A stretch of 64,000 nt of DNA from JAUSIF01 sp963711595 (GTDB taxonomy: Bacteria; Pseudomonadota; Alphaproteobacteria; Rhizobiales; Xanthobacteraceae), in assembly GCA_963711595.1 (NCBI GenBank), contig CAVQER010000010.1, positions 300,899-364,898 on the forward strand, read 5' to 3'. A program made the translations under genes and the position numbers. Shown here piece after piece: positions 15,574 through 23,493 of this stretch; position 1 is the stretch's first letter; every line of letters begins with the position of its first letter. The notes below the pieces were generated by a model. That model was not told the origin of the DNA, did no database searches, and saw only the letters and a program-made list of their open reading frames with translations.

Positions 15574-15947
15574 TCGGGTTCGCGCTCGAAATAGATTAGC
15601 GCCCGCCTGCAGAGCGGGCCCACTGGCGAGAGGCTTCCGGGTTCGACCTACAGAAACTCCCCGGCGTGAATGCGGGTTCACCGCGATTGGGGCGCGCCGC
15701 GGAGAGTCGGAAATCGCACAGAGACCCCGCAAGATCCGTACTTGATCGAGCCCACTCAAAATCGTTGGCCGCACCGCATGGTGCGAGTTTCGCCAACGAA
15801 ACTCTGCAGACCAAATTCCCGTGAGCAAGTTCCGACCCAGGGCCGTCTCTTCAAAGAACGAGCTCAGGCAAAAAAAAATTGGGCGACGACACCTCGAAGG
15901 AACAAACATGCCATCACTATGATTGCCATAGAAATCGGAGGATTTTC

Positions 15948-16490
15948 ATGAGCAACCACGAGTCACGCGAGTCCCGTCCAGGCGCTTCTCGTACCAGTGA
16001 AAGCATGGCGTCAAAAACCGATGACGTCGTTTCAACCGCGTCTGCAATGGCAGGAGCGGCCGCGGGCAAGGCGAGGGAAGTCGCGTCTGAGACGGCCGCG
16101 ACAGTTTCCGAGCAGGTCACGCAGCTACTCGACCGCCAGGTCGGCACAGGCGCAGTTATGGTTGGCCGCGTGGCGCGCTCGGCAAAACGCGCAGCGGACG
16201 AGCTCGATCAGGAGGCACCCCAGTTGGCGAATTTGGTCCGGACGTTTGCAGGGCAAATCGACGGTTACGCGGAAAACCTCCGCGACCAGTCAGTGACCGA
16301 GCTCATGCGTTCGGCATCGGATTTCACCCGCCGTCAACCGGCCCTAGTTTTTGGAGCAGCGGCTTTGGCCGGCTTCATCGCTTTGCGCATGGTCAGGAAC
16401 ACGTCGTCTATCACTGCGCCATCCATTCAACCGACCAACGAAAGCGATCATGGACCTGTGAGGGCATCCAATGGCGTACGAGCGTCTTAA
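15948..16490 (+). CDS. stress-type protein with amphipathic helices and C-terminal TM, 180 aa
   Basis: Ala/Ser-rich helices (VVSTASAMAGAAAGKAREVA, LLDRQVGTGAVMVGRVARSA) precede a Trp-less membrane segment (PALVFGAAALAGFIALRMV). The layout resembles DUF883/ElaB-like or LEA-like envelope proteins that associate with the membrane during stress; exact family is uncertain. ATG 15948 follows GGAGG. First gene of a four-gene run: it overlaps the next by 20 bases. Confidence 0.7.
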   Translation: MSNHESRESRPGASRTSESMASKTDDVVSTASAMAGAAAGKAREVASETAATVSEQVTQLLDRQVGTGAVMVGRVARSAKRAADELDQEAPQLANLVRTFAGQIDGYAENLRDQSVTELMRSASDFTRRQPALVFGAAALAGFIALRMVRNTSSITAPSIQPTNESDHGPVRASNGVRAS

Positions 16491-16866
16491 GCAGACTGCT
16501 TTGCCGCAAGCTTTGGCGGATGTAGTCGCCGATGTAGCGGATCTCTTCCAGAAAGAGATTCGGTTCGCACGAGAAGAGATATCAACGAAGCTCGCAAGCA
16601 AGCTGCAAGCCAGCGTGTGGATGTTGCTTGGAATCTTAGTGGGCCTGATCGCCGTCATTCTCGTGGCGGAAGCTCTCGTCTTCGGCATTGCCAGCTACGG
16701 GATCGCCATTCACTGGTCTTGCCTAATCGTTTCCGGAATCCTTCTCGTTGTCGCAGCACTGTTCTTCCTCAAGGGACGAGCTGACGCGAAAGGCGATCTC
16801 ATGCCCACGCAGACCCTTCGTCAGATCAAGCGCGATATCTCTGTCGCCAAGGAGCAACTGATATGA
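16471..16866 (+). CDS. phage-holin-superfamily / DUF1469 (YqjE-like) membrane protein, 131 aa
   Basis: An amphipathic N-terminus (LADVVADVADLFQKEIRFAR, EEISTKLASKL) and two membrane segments (WMLLGILVGLIAVILVAEAL; IAIHWSCLIVSGILLVVAA) match the Phage_holin_3_6 / YqjE family. In E. coli yqjE lies next to the DUF883 gene yqjD; the same order is kept here. Despite the family name a lysis role is not implied. It overlaps both neighbours, so it is translationally coupled. Confidence 0.8.
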   Translation: MAYERLKQTALPQALADVVADVADLFQKEIRFAREEISTKLASKLQASVWMLLGILVGLIAVILVAEALVFGIASYGIAIHWSCLIVSGILLVVAALFFLKGRADAKGDLMPTQTLRQIKRDISVAKEQLI

Positions 16867-17711
16867 GTCATTATTCGAACACGACCGGCTTTGCCACGAG
16901 CGATTGGCTCGTCGGTGCCGTCAAGAAAAACCCGGAGGGTTTGCTGCTCCTAGCAGCGGGTTGCGCCCTCCTCTTACGTAGCGGTTCACGCGGAGAATCG
17001 CAGCCTACTCCTTCAACCGGTTATTCGGGGGGCGATCGCCTTGGAGGCGGCCGTCAAGAAGGCGTAACCCAAGGTCGGTCGCACACTGCGGATACGGCCC
17101 GTCAGTACGCCTCCGACATCAAGGATAAGGTGAGCGACACTGCAAGCTCCTACGCGGCGTCCGTCAGCGAGTACGCCGACGATGCGAAGCGTGCGGTGGT
17201 CGATCAGACTGAACGTTGGGCCGGGCAAGCGCAATCCAAACTGCAAGGCACCATGGACGAAGTGATGAAAAATCAGCCCTTGGTAGTGGCGTTTGCCGGA
17301 CTCGCAGCAGGCGCCGCGTTGGCGGCAACGTTTCCTCCGACCACAGTGGAGCAACGGACGCTAGGACCCACAGCTGATCGCCTCGCGGATGTTGCAGCAA
17401 GCGCCGGAAAGCAGCTGAATAAAGCCACGTCTGCAGCCGGCGATCGCCTGAAAAGTGCAGCCGAGGAGCGTGGTCTGACCGCCGATGGTCTCAAGGAAGT
17501 GGCTTCCGAAGTCGCGGGCGCCTTTGAAAGCACCTTTACCGGGGACCAAACCAACAAGAGTGGGGGACGCACAGGGTCCGGAAGCGCGGCCCAAGAGGGG
17601 AGACCGGTGGGATTTGGTATCTCTCCGAAACCAACTGGCACGAACTACTCAGAATCGGAGTTTGGCCGATCCCCAGGACAACCCAAACCGGGGGAAAAGA
17701 TTGGTCGCTAG
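16863..17711 (+). CDS. nutrient-deprivation/stress-type membrane-associated protein, 282 aa
   Basis: A short hydrophobic segment near the start (NPEGLLLLAAGCALLLRSGS), then LEA-like repeats (ARQYASDIKDKVSDTASSYA, KRAVVDQTERWAGQAQSKLQ), then a central hydrophobic stretch (PLVVAFAGLAAGAALAATF) and a Gly/Ser-rich tail. Starts by ATGA overlap with the preceding gene. Related rhizobial genes are named nutrient-deprivation-induced proteins; the biochemical role is unknown. Confidence 0.7.
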   Translation: MSHYSNTTGFATSDWLVGAVKKNPEGLLLLAAGCALLLRSGSRGESQPTPSTGYSGGDRLGGGRQEGVTQGRSHTADTARQYASDIKDKVSDTASSYAASVSEYADDAKRAVVDQTERWAGQAQSKLQGTMDEVMKNQPLVVAFAGLAAGAALAATFPPTTVEQRTLGPTADRLADVAASAGKQLNKATSAAGDRLKSAAEERGLTADGLKEVASEVAGAFESTFTGDQTNKSGGRTGSGSAAQEGRPVGFGISPKPTGTNYSESEFGRSPGQPKPGEKIGR

Positions 17712-17768
17712 TTCGCAACCTTCTATCCAAAACGAAAACACGACCATTTGCCGGAACGCGAGGTTTCA

Positions 17769-18587
17769 ATGAGCGAGCACAGTCTTCATCTACTCGAACA
17801 GGACGTCGAATCTGCGCGAGCCAAACTTATCGGCGACCTTTCGAGATTGCGTTCCCCGGCCACGTATGCGGAGTTCACTGCTGAGCTCAAGGAAGAAGTT
17901 GTCGATGCGAAAGATGTCCTGATCGACAAGGCGAAAGCGGGTGTTCGCTCGAGGTTCGAGGAGTACGTGGAGACTCTCAAGGCCAAAGCCGCGGCCAATC
18001 CTACTGCCGCGTTGGCTATCGGGGCCGGCATTGCGTGGCGGTTATTTCAGCGGCCGCCGATTGCCACCGCCTTGATTGGAGCTGGTCTAGTGAGCTTGTT
18101 GCGGACTCTGCCTGCACATACCAACGGGCAGACCGGCGATTACTTGGAGCATGCGAAGGAGCGGCTCAAGGAGCAAGCAAGCGGTTTCGCGGGCCACGTC
18201 AAAGAGGAAGCGGGCACTGTTGTGGATACCGTGACAGACAAGGCGTCCGATTTTGCTGCAGTCGCAAAGGAGCGACTAGACCAGTTGGGCGACCAAACAC
18301 TGGAAACCGCACAACGCGCTGCATCCGACGTGGGAGCGCGGGTCGCTTCCTTTGCTAGTAAATCCTCCGAGTCATTGCAGGACTTGAGGGCTTCCTCAAA
18401 CGCCGCCTCGCATTCCGCGACGCGGGGAAGCAAGATCGCGGACGAATTATCGCGACCACTGCAGAATGCGATCGGCGACCAAGAAGCTCGCGATAAGGTC
18501 TTACTTGGAGTTGCCGGCGCAGCGGTCGTCGCAGCGTTGGGAATTGCCTACCAGCGACGTTTTAGCGAGCACACCGAGGTAACGTAG
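17769..18587 (+). CDS. DUF3618-like membrane-associated protein, 272 aa
   Basis: Begins SLHLLEQDVESARAKLIGDL, which fits the DUF3618 N-terminus, followed by hydrophobic stretches (AALAIGAGIAWRLF, ATALIGAGLVSLLRTL), a long LEA-like middle (FAGHVKEEAGTVVDTVTDKA) and a C-terminal hydrophobic segment (GVAGAAVVAALGIAYQRRF). ATG 17769 lies 57 bases after the previous stop, so it is the last gene of the 15.9-18.6 kb run. A role in membrane protection is inferred from context only. Confidence 0.75.
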   Translation: MSEHSLHLLEQDVESARAKLIGDLSRLRSPATYAEFTAELKEEVVDAKDVLIDKAKAGVRSRFEEYVETLKAKAAANPTAALAIGAGIAWRLFQRPPIATALIGAGLVSLLRTLPAHTNGQTGDYLEHAKERLKEQASGFAGHVKEEAGTVVDTVTDKASDFAAVAKERLDQLGDQTLETAQRAASDVGARVASFASKSSESLQDLRASSNAASHSATRGSKIADELSRPLQNAIGDQEARDKVLLGVAGAAVVAALGIAYQRRFSEHTEVT

Positions 18588-18723
18588 GCTCAGCTTGCTC
18601 AGCTGCTCAAACAGGGTGCGCGACATTAGCCGGTCAGACCACCGTCCCGTTAATTCGTAGCGCCACTCCCACGCGACTGGGTCGCACGCGCACGAGTTGC
18701 GACATCTGGTGACTTGAACCCTC

Positions 18724-19092
18724 ATGGCAATGATTCGCAACGTCGATCAACTTCGGGCCGCAATAGATAACGGGAAGACTGGCGACAAGGTTGCGGCGTC
18801 CGATCCCGCTACGGCCCCCTTGGGAACTGACGACGAGGCCGGGGGCGCACCGCCTTCCGCAAATGAAGTGATGCTTGCAGCGGACACCGAGATGCGCGCA
18901 ATAAAGCCTACGCCGAACCGGATCGGCCCGGCGATCTGGATATTCATGCTTTTCATAGCGATGCTATTGGTCTTCTTTGTCACGGCGTTGGCCTTAACCG
19001 CCACACCCTTATCGGCGCCACCGCATTCCACAGCGACGTTTAGACCGGGCCATAAAGCGAACTGCGGCCCTTATCTCGGGCGGGCGGCCTAG
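18724..19092 (+). CDS. single-pass membrane protein, 122 aa
   Basis: A polar N-terminal half with DPATAPLGTDDEAGGAPP is followed by one membrane helix (IWIFMLFIAMLLVFFVTALA). An ATG at 18730 (MIRNVDQLRAAID) is as likely a start as 18724. Proteins with RNVDQLRAAID plus PLGTDDEA are, from memory, common conserved hypotheticals in Bradyrhizobium relatives. It is convergent with the 19089-19253 gene, overlapping by four bases. Confidence 0.65.
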   Translation: MAMIRNVDQLRAAIDNGKTGDKVAASDPATAPLGTDDEAGGAPPSANEVMLAADTEMRAIKPTPNRIGPAIWIFMLFIAMLLVFFVTALALTATPLSAPPHSTATFRPGHKANCGPYLGRAA

Positions 19093-19253
19093 GGCTCGTC
19101 TTGCTCGTCATCGCCCTCCGCCTTCTCAGGCGGCGGCTCCTTTATCTCTGGCGGCAATCCGGCTCGATCTTGCGGGTGATCGTTTGCGGGAGGCTCGCGC
19201 TCTGGCTGCCTCTCTGTTTCAGGACTCTTCTTCCGTTGGGGTTCCTTGGACAT
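19089..19253 (-). CDS. acidic, disordered small protein, 54 aa
   Basis: Almost wholly charged and proline-rich (MSKEPQRKKSPETERQPERE, then PEIKEPPPEKAEGDDEQDEP), with no hydrophobic core, so intrinsically disordered. The ATG at 19253 lies about 30 bases downstream of an excellent EcfG promoter (19284-19308), which strongly supports expression in stress. No family is recognised. It may be a hydrophilin-like protectant; this is an inference from composition. Confidence 0.7.
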   Translation of the reverse strand: MSKEPQRKKSPETERQPEREPPANDHPQDRAGLPPEIKEPPPEKAEGDDEQDEP

Positions 19254-19283
19254 TTTCAATTTTCTGGCCTGCCCTCGAAGGGC

Positions 19284-19308
19284 AACGGGTCAGAATTGCA
19301 TCTGTTCC
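19284..19308 (-). promoter_or_regulatory. EcfG-type stress promoter (GGAAC-N16-CGTT)
   Basis: On the minus strand GGAAC (19308-19304) and CGTT (19287-19284) are 16 bases apart, a perfect match. It lies about 30 bases upstream of the start of the disordered small protein and immediately after a copy of the PEKPIEII-tail repeat. Confidence 0.75.
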
Positions 19309-19321
19309 GTGCGAGGAAATC

Positions 19322-19440
19322 TCACCCGATAATCTCTATAGGCTTCTCGGGCTTCTTCCATCGCTTTAGATCGTGCGGCCCGGCCCGTTCAGCATCCGGC
19401 GCGTCAGCCTTCGGCCGTCCCCACCATCCAAGGGAGGCAG
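19322..19440 (-). repeat. PEKPIEII-tail repeat, copy 3
   Basis: The minus-strand frame reads LGWWGRPKADAPDAERAGPH then DLKRWKKPEKPIEIIG-stop. It aligns with copy 1 at 2712-2826 and shares its ending with copies at 13793 and 25380. There is no start codon in the open stretch, so it is a C-terminal remnant. The sequence beyond the stop (AACAGATGCAATT...) also matches the region after the 25380-25526 gene and contains the EcfG promoter. Confidence 0.55.
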
Positions 19441-19455
19441 TAACCCTTGGACCGG
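19429..19455. repeat. CAAGGG hairpin repeat, copy 3
   Basis: CAAGGGAGGCAGTAACCCTTGG: arms CAAGGG and CCCTTG. Together with the following ACCGGCAC it is the closest relative of the copy at 51731-51755. It directly adjoins the PEKPIEII-tail block. Confidence 0.55.
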
Positions 19456-19519
19456 CACTAGGACAGCAAGCGTCGTCCCCGATCCCTCATCGGTTTGCGC
19501 CACGCCTGCCATATTGGCA

Positions 19520-20446
19520 TCAATTGGATACCAAACTGATCGCCTTTTGTGAGCGTCGCTCAATGTGTTTCAGGTAATCAGCAACAGTCATTCCCTTCAT
19601 GACTTTGTTTGCTTTCACCACCCACGATCCATAGTCGTGCTCGTGCCCGATTTGAAATTGCCATTTGTTGAGGACTGCTTCTACCGACTCGGTTGCTTTC
19701 GCCATGAGGAGCAAAACTGCTCCACCAATACCTTGCCAATGCACCAAGTACAGTTCCTGCACCGTGGGTTCCCGCTGAAAGATGTCCAAAAACTTGTTAC
19801 GGTTCTCCAGTGTCTTCAAAGCGCAAGCTTTCACCTGTTGATCCACTGATGGTGTCAACCCGATCTCATAAACATGTAACCGGTCCCACTTGAGAAGCTG
19901 ACACAAACCGTACGCTGATGATGTCCTTGCAGGCAATGTTGGATTGAATGACGATTCCATGTAAGTCATGGATAATTGATATACCGGGTCGACTCCAACA
20001 TGCGCGGCCGCTTCCAACATTTTCTGCGCCAGTTCCCTTTTGTCCTTGGGCAACTTCTGCAAAGTGATAGAGCGATCGGGTGCCGGCTCCGGGATGGGCG
20101 CCACTTTTGGAAGCAATGGTAAGATTTCTGACGGGTCAAGCTCATCTGCATTGCGCAAGTTTGCTGTCAGTACTCGCGGCCATGCCGGCTCACGTGGTTG
20201 TTCCTGCCAGGAATGACCCAAACGCACCTCAAAGTGGCCAGTATCGGCCCATGACCATTCCGCACCATGCAAAATACCGCGGGAACGGGCAATTTGATTG
20301 ACCCCTACCGGGAATGACCTCGTCACCGGATTAGGCGCGAGCTGTTGCGCAGGTTGCGAAGATGGGAGGGACCCCTTCTGGTCGGGCGCGGCCATGAAAA
20401 GAAGCAGCCCGATCAAAAAGACCAGCGCGAGAATGGCCCGCATCAT
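19520..20446 (-). CDS. lytic transglycosylase (SLT-like), 308 aa
   Basis: Periplasmic peptidoglycan-cleaving enzyme. It has a hydrophobic N-terminal anchor or signal (LALVFLIGLLLFMAA), and a transglycosylase domain from about residue 160, with the catalytic Glu in SMTYMESSFNP and the SAYGLCQLLKWDR segment that corresponds to the S-x-G-x-x-Q motif. The N-terminal third is not recognised. ATG 20446 (MMRAIL) was chosen over the upstream 20497. No operon partner. Confidence 0.8.
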   Translation of the reverse strand: MMRAILALVFLIGLLLFMAAPDQKGSLPSSQPAQQLAPNPVTRSFPVGVNQIARSRGILHGAEWSWADTGHFEVRLGHSWQEQPREPAWPRVLTANLRNADELDPSEILPLLPKVAPIPEPAPDRSITLQKLPKDKRELAQKMLEAAAHVGVDPVYQLSMTYMESSFNPTLPARTSSAYGLCQLLKWDRLHVYEIGLTPSVDQQVKACALKTLENRNKFLDIFQREPTVQELYLVHWQGIGGAVLLLMAKATESVEAVLNKWQFQIGHEHDYGSWVVKANKVMKGMTVADYLKHIERRSQKAISLVSN

Positions 20447-20560
20447 TGAAGGTACCCCGTCGCGCCTACAGGATGACGTAACTGGAAGAAACCGCAAGAT
20501 TTGGGCGGACGACGGAAGCAGGTCAGTTGAAGGGGGTTAGATTTCCCTATGGGTGAACTT

Positions 20561-20643
20561 GTTGACCCCCTTGACCCACTTCGAACCAGGTCAGGATAAC
20601 CTCATTTTAAGGGGCATCTTCCAAGGGGGTTAAGAGGGTCAAC
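20561..20643. repeat. imperfect inverted repeat next to a helicase remnant
   Basis: GTTGACCCCCTTGACCC (20561-20577) and its inverted form GGGGGTTAAGAGGGTCAAC (20625-20643) face each other across about 47 bases. An extra AGGGGGTTAG lies at 20531. It lies between the transglycosylase start and the helicase fragment and may be an element end or terminator. Confidence 0.4.
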
Positions 20644-20670
20644 CTTCCTACACTCATGGGGTGCCCCCTT

Positions 20671-20889
20671 TCACGGCAACTTCCAGAACCACCTTTCGCC
20701 GCGTTTTTCACTGACCATGCCGACTTCACGCTTTGCACGTTTGAGCGTGTCCTCGGACATGCCAGCACCTTTTGCGAGGTCGAGTACCCGCTTCATCGGC
20801 AACTCGCCGTCCGCCAACCCGTCTTGAAGAAGTTCCGTCAGCTTTTTCCGTTTCGGCCGTAACCTGAGTGAGAAAGAGCGAATTCGTAC
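20671..20889 (-). pseudogene. C-terminal fragment of an element-type primase/helicase
   Basis: The frame reads LTELLQDGLADGELPMKRVL, then GMSEDTLKRAKREVG and RWFWKLP-stop. This is the winged-helix end typical of AAA/RepA-like helicase-primase proteins of phages and integrative elements, where it follows the ATPase. The ATPase itself is absent: an in-frame TGA closes the frame at 20890. A remnant of an integrated element, beside the tRNA-Arg fragment. Confidence 0.6.
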
Positions 20890-20963
20890 TCAGTCGAGCG
20901 GTCCCGTTGCTCCGACGAGTAAGCGAATGATACGGGTCGCGAATTGTTCGCGAGATTCTATCT

Positions 20964-21013
20964 CTGACCTCCGAAGGCAGAGGTCGGGAGTTCGAATCTC
21001 TCCGGGCGCGCCA
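20964..21013 (+). other. 3' fragment of tRNA-Arg(CCG), putative attachment scar
   Basis: From the anticodon stem on the sequence is tRNA-like: loop CTCCGAA with anticodon CCG, T-arm with GTTCGAATC-type loop, acceptor strand CGGGCGC, discriminator G and encoded CCA. The 5' half (acceptor GCGCCCG and D-arm) is missing, and the anticodon stem has an A-G mismatch, so it is not functional. Such 3' fragments are left at the far end of elements that integrate into tRNA genes. Confidence 0.7.
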
Positions 21014-21124
21014 AAATCCACAACGGTGACAAACCTTCGTCCGTATCGCGTCGTTGAATGCCTTGGCGAATTGTACACTTTGCCAAACCCGCGATTAGGG
21101 TGCCGTGATGGCCGCACTCTCAAG

Positions 21125-21400
21125 TCACTGGCGGAAAAGCGCGGTTAGTCCATTTCCTTTTGTTTTGCCGGTGCGCCTGCCCCGGCCATCCGCCTGCTCA
21201 GGTGACTTTTTCAACCCTGCAACGGGCGCGGCCGTCATGGCGCGCTCCAAATCGTCGCTCTCCAGTACACCTTTCAATTTTCTAACGAGCGCGCGTTTCG
21301 GCACCTCCCCCGTGGTTCGCTGACCGGAATACTGGGATAGGATTTTCCTCGCCCTGCGAACGTGAGCCAAAACTACTCGCAGTCGTTCGGCATCGGTCAT
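21125..21400 (-). CDS. small basic hypothetical protein, 91 aa
   Basis: The first half (MTDAERLRVVLAHVRRARKI) is helical, followed by VPKRALVRKLKGVLESDDLE and a basic, disordered tail. ATG 21400 follows GGAG. It lies in the element scar region downstream of the tRNA-Arg fragment. I do not recognise the family. The upstream 21401-21480 contains an inverted GGAACGG...CCGTTCC pair. Confidence 0.5.
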   Translation of the reverse strand: MTDAERLRVVLAHVRRARKILSQYSGQRTTGEVPKRALVRKLKGVLESDDLERAMTAAPVAGLKKSPEQADGRGRRTGKTKGNGLTALFRQ

Positions 21401-21605
21401 GAGCTACTCCAAAAAACTGCTGGTCCCCGTAAAGGGGGTTAGGAATTACGGGAACGGCGCTTCTCGAGCCAAGAACCGTTCCGTAAAATTCTTGGCTCCG
21501 TGAAAAAATCCGGCTCTTACGCAAAGGTTCCGCGACCGTGACAGCGGCCATGGGCACGATTTTTCAGTACGAATTCGTGCTCGATGGATCCCCCTTTTGC
21601 GGCTT

Positions 21606-21630
21606 GGAACTCCGTCCGCGCAAAGCTGTT
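21606..21630 (+). promoter_or_regulatory. candidate EcfG-type promoter (GGAAC-N16-TGTT)
   Basis: GGAAC at 21606 and TGTT at 21627-21630 with 16 bases between; one -10 mismatch. It lies 33 bases upstream of the 24-aa membrane peptide at 21663 and the membrane protein behind it. Confidence 0.5.
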
Positions 21631-21662
21631 TGTTCCGTGCGTGGGGCTTTTTGGAGGAACTG

Positions 21663-21737
21663 ATGCACGGCTTGATTTATCTCGTCGGTCTAATCGTCGT
21701 GATCATGGCGATTCTATCGTTCTTCGGCCTTCGCTGA
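21663..21737 (+). CDS. 24-aa membrane microprotein
   Basis: Codes an all-helical hydrophobic peptide (HGLIYLVGLIVVIMAILSFF then GLR). The ATG follows GGAGG by four bases, which is strong support for translation. It precedes the 21752 membrane protein by 14 bases and probably shares its EcfG-type promoter. From memory, near-identical peptides occur widely in Bradyrhizobium-like genomes. Role is unknown. Confidence 0.65.
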   Translation: MHGLIYLVGLIVVIMAILSFFGLR

Positions 21738-21751
21738 TCCGAGGAGCGATC

Positions 21752-22600
21752 ATGCCCACCGAAACCGTTGAAAGTCGGGTCGGCTATCTTCAGTGGGGGC
21801 CCATACTCGCGGGCGCCTTCGCTGCGGCTGGCCTCGCATTTGTGCTGCATGCATTCGCCGCCGCGATTGGGTTGTCCGTTAGCTCGACGGCACCCACTTG
21901 GCGCGACGCATCGTTCGCACTCCTGTTCCTGTCCGGGCTCTATCTCGTCCTCGCATCGCTCGCGAGCTACGGGTTTGGCGCGTACCTTGCCGGCTATTTG
22001 CGCTCGCCGCTTTCGTCGCAGCCAAAGGCAGATGACGAAAGCAGGGACGGCGCGCACGGACTCCTCGTCTGGGCAATCGCGACGTTACTGACCGTAGCGG
22101 TGGCTTTTGCAGCAGCCATTCCCTTGACGCGGCTGGCGGCGCCTCCCAGTGGCGCGGCCGGTCCTTCGACCTCGGTCGCCGGGGAAAACATTATCGCCTA
22201 CGACCTCGACCGCCTGTTCCGGGTTGAGCGCCGCCCTCCGGCCGCGGTCATGCTCGAACAAAGCCGCGCCGAAGCGGCCAGGATTCTTCTTAACGGGCAG
22301 GGACATCGCGGCATCCCAGCGGAAGACCGCGCCTACCTCGTCCAGCTCGTTTCCGCGCAGACCGGGCTGCCGCCGCCCGAGGCGGACAAGCGCGTCGCAG
22401 CGGTGACCGCACAGGCGATCGACAATCTGTCACGCGCGCGGCGCAGTGCCGTGCTGCTTGCCTTCATGGCCGGAGCAGCCGCGCTGCTCGGAGCGGTCGT
22501 CGCCTGGTATGCAGCCTGCGTGGGCGGGCGTCAGCGCGATACCAGCGTTGCAGCCTTTTACTGGAATTGGGCGGACTTGAACCGGAAACGTCGCACCTAA
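21752..22600 (+). CDS. polytopic membrane protein of unknown function, 282 aa
   Basis: Four hydrophobic segments: about residues 11-35 (GPILAGAFAAAGLAFVLHAF), 55-80 (LLFLSGLYLVLASLASYGFG), 108-130 (LVWAIATLLTVAVAFAAAIP) and 240-265 (AVLLAFMAGAAALLGAVVAW), with a large periplasmic or cytoplasmic loop between the third and fourth. ATG 21752 follows GAGGAG. It resembles stress-induced rhizobial membrane proteins; no enzymatic motif is visible. The stop overlaps the next start (TAATG). Confidence 0.75.
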   Translation: MPTETVESRVGYLQWGPILAGAFAAAGLAFVLHAFAAAIGLSVSSTAPTWRDASFALLFLSGLYLVLASLASYGFGAYLAGYLRSPLSSQPKADDESRDGAHGLLVWAIATLLTVAVAFAAAIPLTRLAAPPSGAAGPSTSVAGENIIAYDLDRLFRVERRPPAAVMLEQSRAEAARILLNGQGHRGIPAEDRAYLVQLVSAQTGLPPPEADKRVAAVTAQAIDNLSRARRSAVLLAFMAGAAALLGAVVAWYAACVGGRQRDTSVAAFYWNWADLNRKRRT

Positions 22601-22749
22601 TGCCGCAGCCCCATCTGCTGGAAGGCGAGGTGCTGGAGCCGGAGTTGAATGCGAGGGCCGAACGCACGCAGATTCCGCCGCCGCCCGTCGATATAGGTGC
22701 GGTGATCACCAATGCCTTGAAAGCGGCAGGACTGATGAAGGGAAGTTGA
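22600..22749 (+). CDS. small protein coupled to the upstream membrane protein, 49 aa
   Basis: Starts at the ATG of a TAATG overlap, hence translationally coupled to the 21752-22600 gene. Pro/Glu-rich first part (PHLLEGEVLEPELN) and a short C-terminal helix (VDIGAVITNALKAAGLM). Unknown function. The C-terminal helix is reminiscent of small helix-forming peptides found behind envelope genes, but no family is certain. Confidence 0.6.
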   Translation: MPQPHLLEGEVLEPELNARAERTQIPPPPVDIGAVITNALKAAGLMKGS

Positions 22750-22915
22750 TGAATGACCTTGTCGGAGGCCGATTTGCATTTGTCAGGCGGTGATTGAGGT
22801 TATGGCGCAGAGCCCTCGGCGCGGCAGTCATGACTGCCTCTCTCTTTGTTTGGTGCAGAAACGGACTTTGGGCCGCCGGGTCGGCCCGCTTCGTATCGCG
22901 AACGCGGCTGGCGAA

Positions 22916-22940
22916 GGAACTCGCCCCGTACGGCCACGTT
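22916..22940 (+). promoter_or_regulatory. EcfG-type stress promoter (GGAAC-N16-CGTT)
   Basis: GGAAC at 22916-22920, 16 bases, CGTT at 22937-22940. It lies 34 bases upstream of the DUF892 start, so it drives that gene and the FAD oxidoreductase behind it. Confidence 0.8.
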
Positions 22941-22974
22941 AGCGTGCCATGAAGTCTCAATGGAGGAAGTCGTC

Positions 22975-23481
22975 GTGGGCCTGTTCAGCAAAGACATCAA
23001 ATCAATGGACGACCTGTTCCTGCACGTGTTGCAGGACGTTTATTACACCGAGCAGCAGATCACGAAAGCGCTGCCGAAAATGATCGAAAAGGCGACCAAT
23101 CGAGAGCTGACCGCGGCCTTCCGCAGTCATCTCGAGGAGACCAAGGGACAGATCGCACGGCTCGAGCAGGCGTTCGAGCTCCTCGGTGAAAAGCCGAAGG
23201 CGACGTCGTGCCCTTCAATCGACGGGATCATCAAGGAAGCGGACGAGATCGCCGGCGAAGTGGCCGACAAGAAAGTGCTGGATGCGGCGCTGCTCGCGGC
23301 CGCGCAGGCGGTCGAGCATTACGAGATCACCCGCTACGGCACGCTGATCTCCTGGGCGGAGGAGCTCGAGAACGATGCGATAGCGAAGCTCCTAACCACC
23401 ACCCTCAATCAGGAGAAAGCCGCGGACAAAAAGCTCACCTCCATCGCCGAAAGCAAGGTGAACCTGAAAGCCGCAGGCTGA
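22975..23481 (+). CDS. DUF892 (YciE/YciF) ferritin-like stress protein, 168 aa
   Basis: Four-helix-bundle protein of the ferritin-like superfamily: KDIKSMDDLFLHVLQDVYYT opens helix one, with Glu/His residues at regular spacing (YYTEQQ, SHLEETKGQIARLEQ, AAQAVEHYEITRYG, WAEELENDA) that would bind two metals. YciE/YciF proteins are general-stress or osmotic-stress induced; reaction unknown. I took the GTG at 22975 (GLFSKDIK), as in relatives, preceded by GGAGGA; an ATG at 22960 is in frame. Controlled by the EcfG promoter at 22916. Confidence 0.9.
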   Translation: MGLFSKDIKSMDDLFLHVLQDVYYTEQQITKALPKMIEKATNRELTAAFRSHLEETKGQIARLEQAFELLGEKPKATSCPSIDGIIKEADEIAGEVADKKVLDAALLAAAQAVEHYEITRYGTLISWAEELENDAIAKLLTTTLNQEKAADKKLTSIAESKVNLKAAG

Positions 23482-23493
23482 AGGGAGTTGGCC

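Noticed and set aside
16471..16866. Holin of a prophage
   Set aside because: The family name suggests lysis, but there is no endolysin or phage gene near; gene order matches yqjD-yqjE stress genes.
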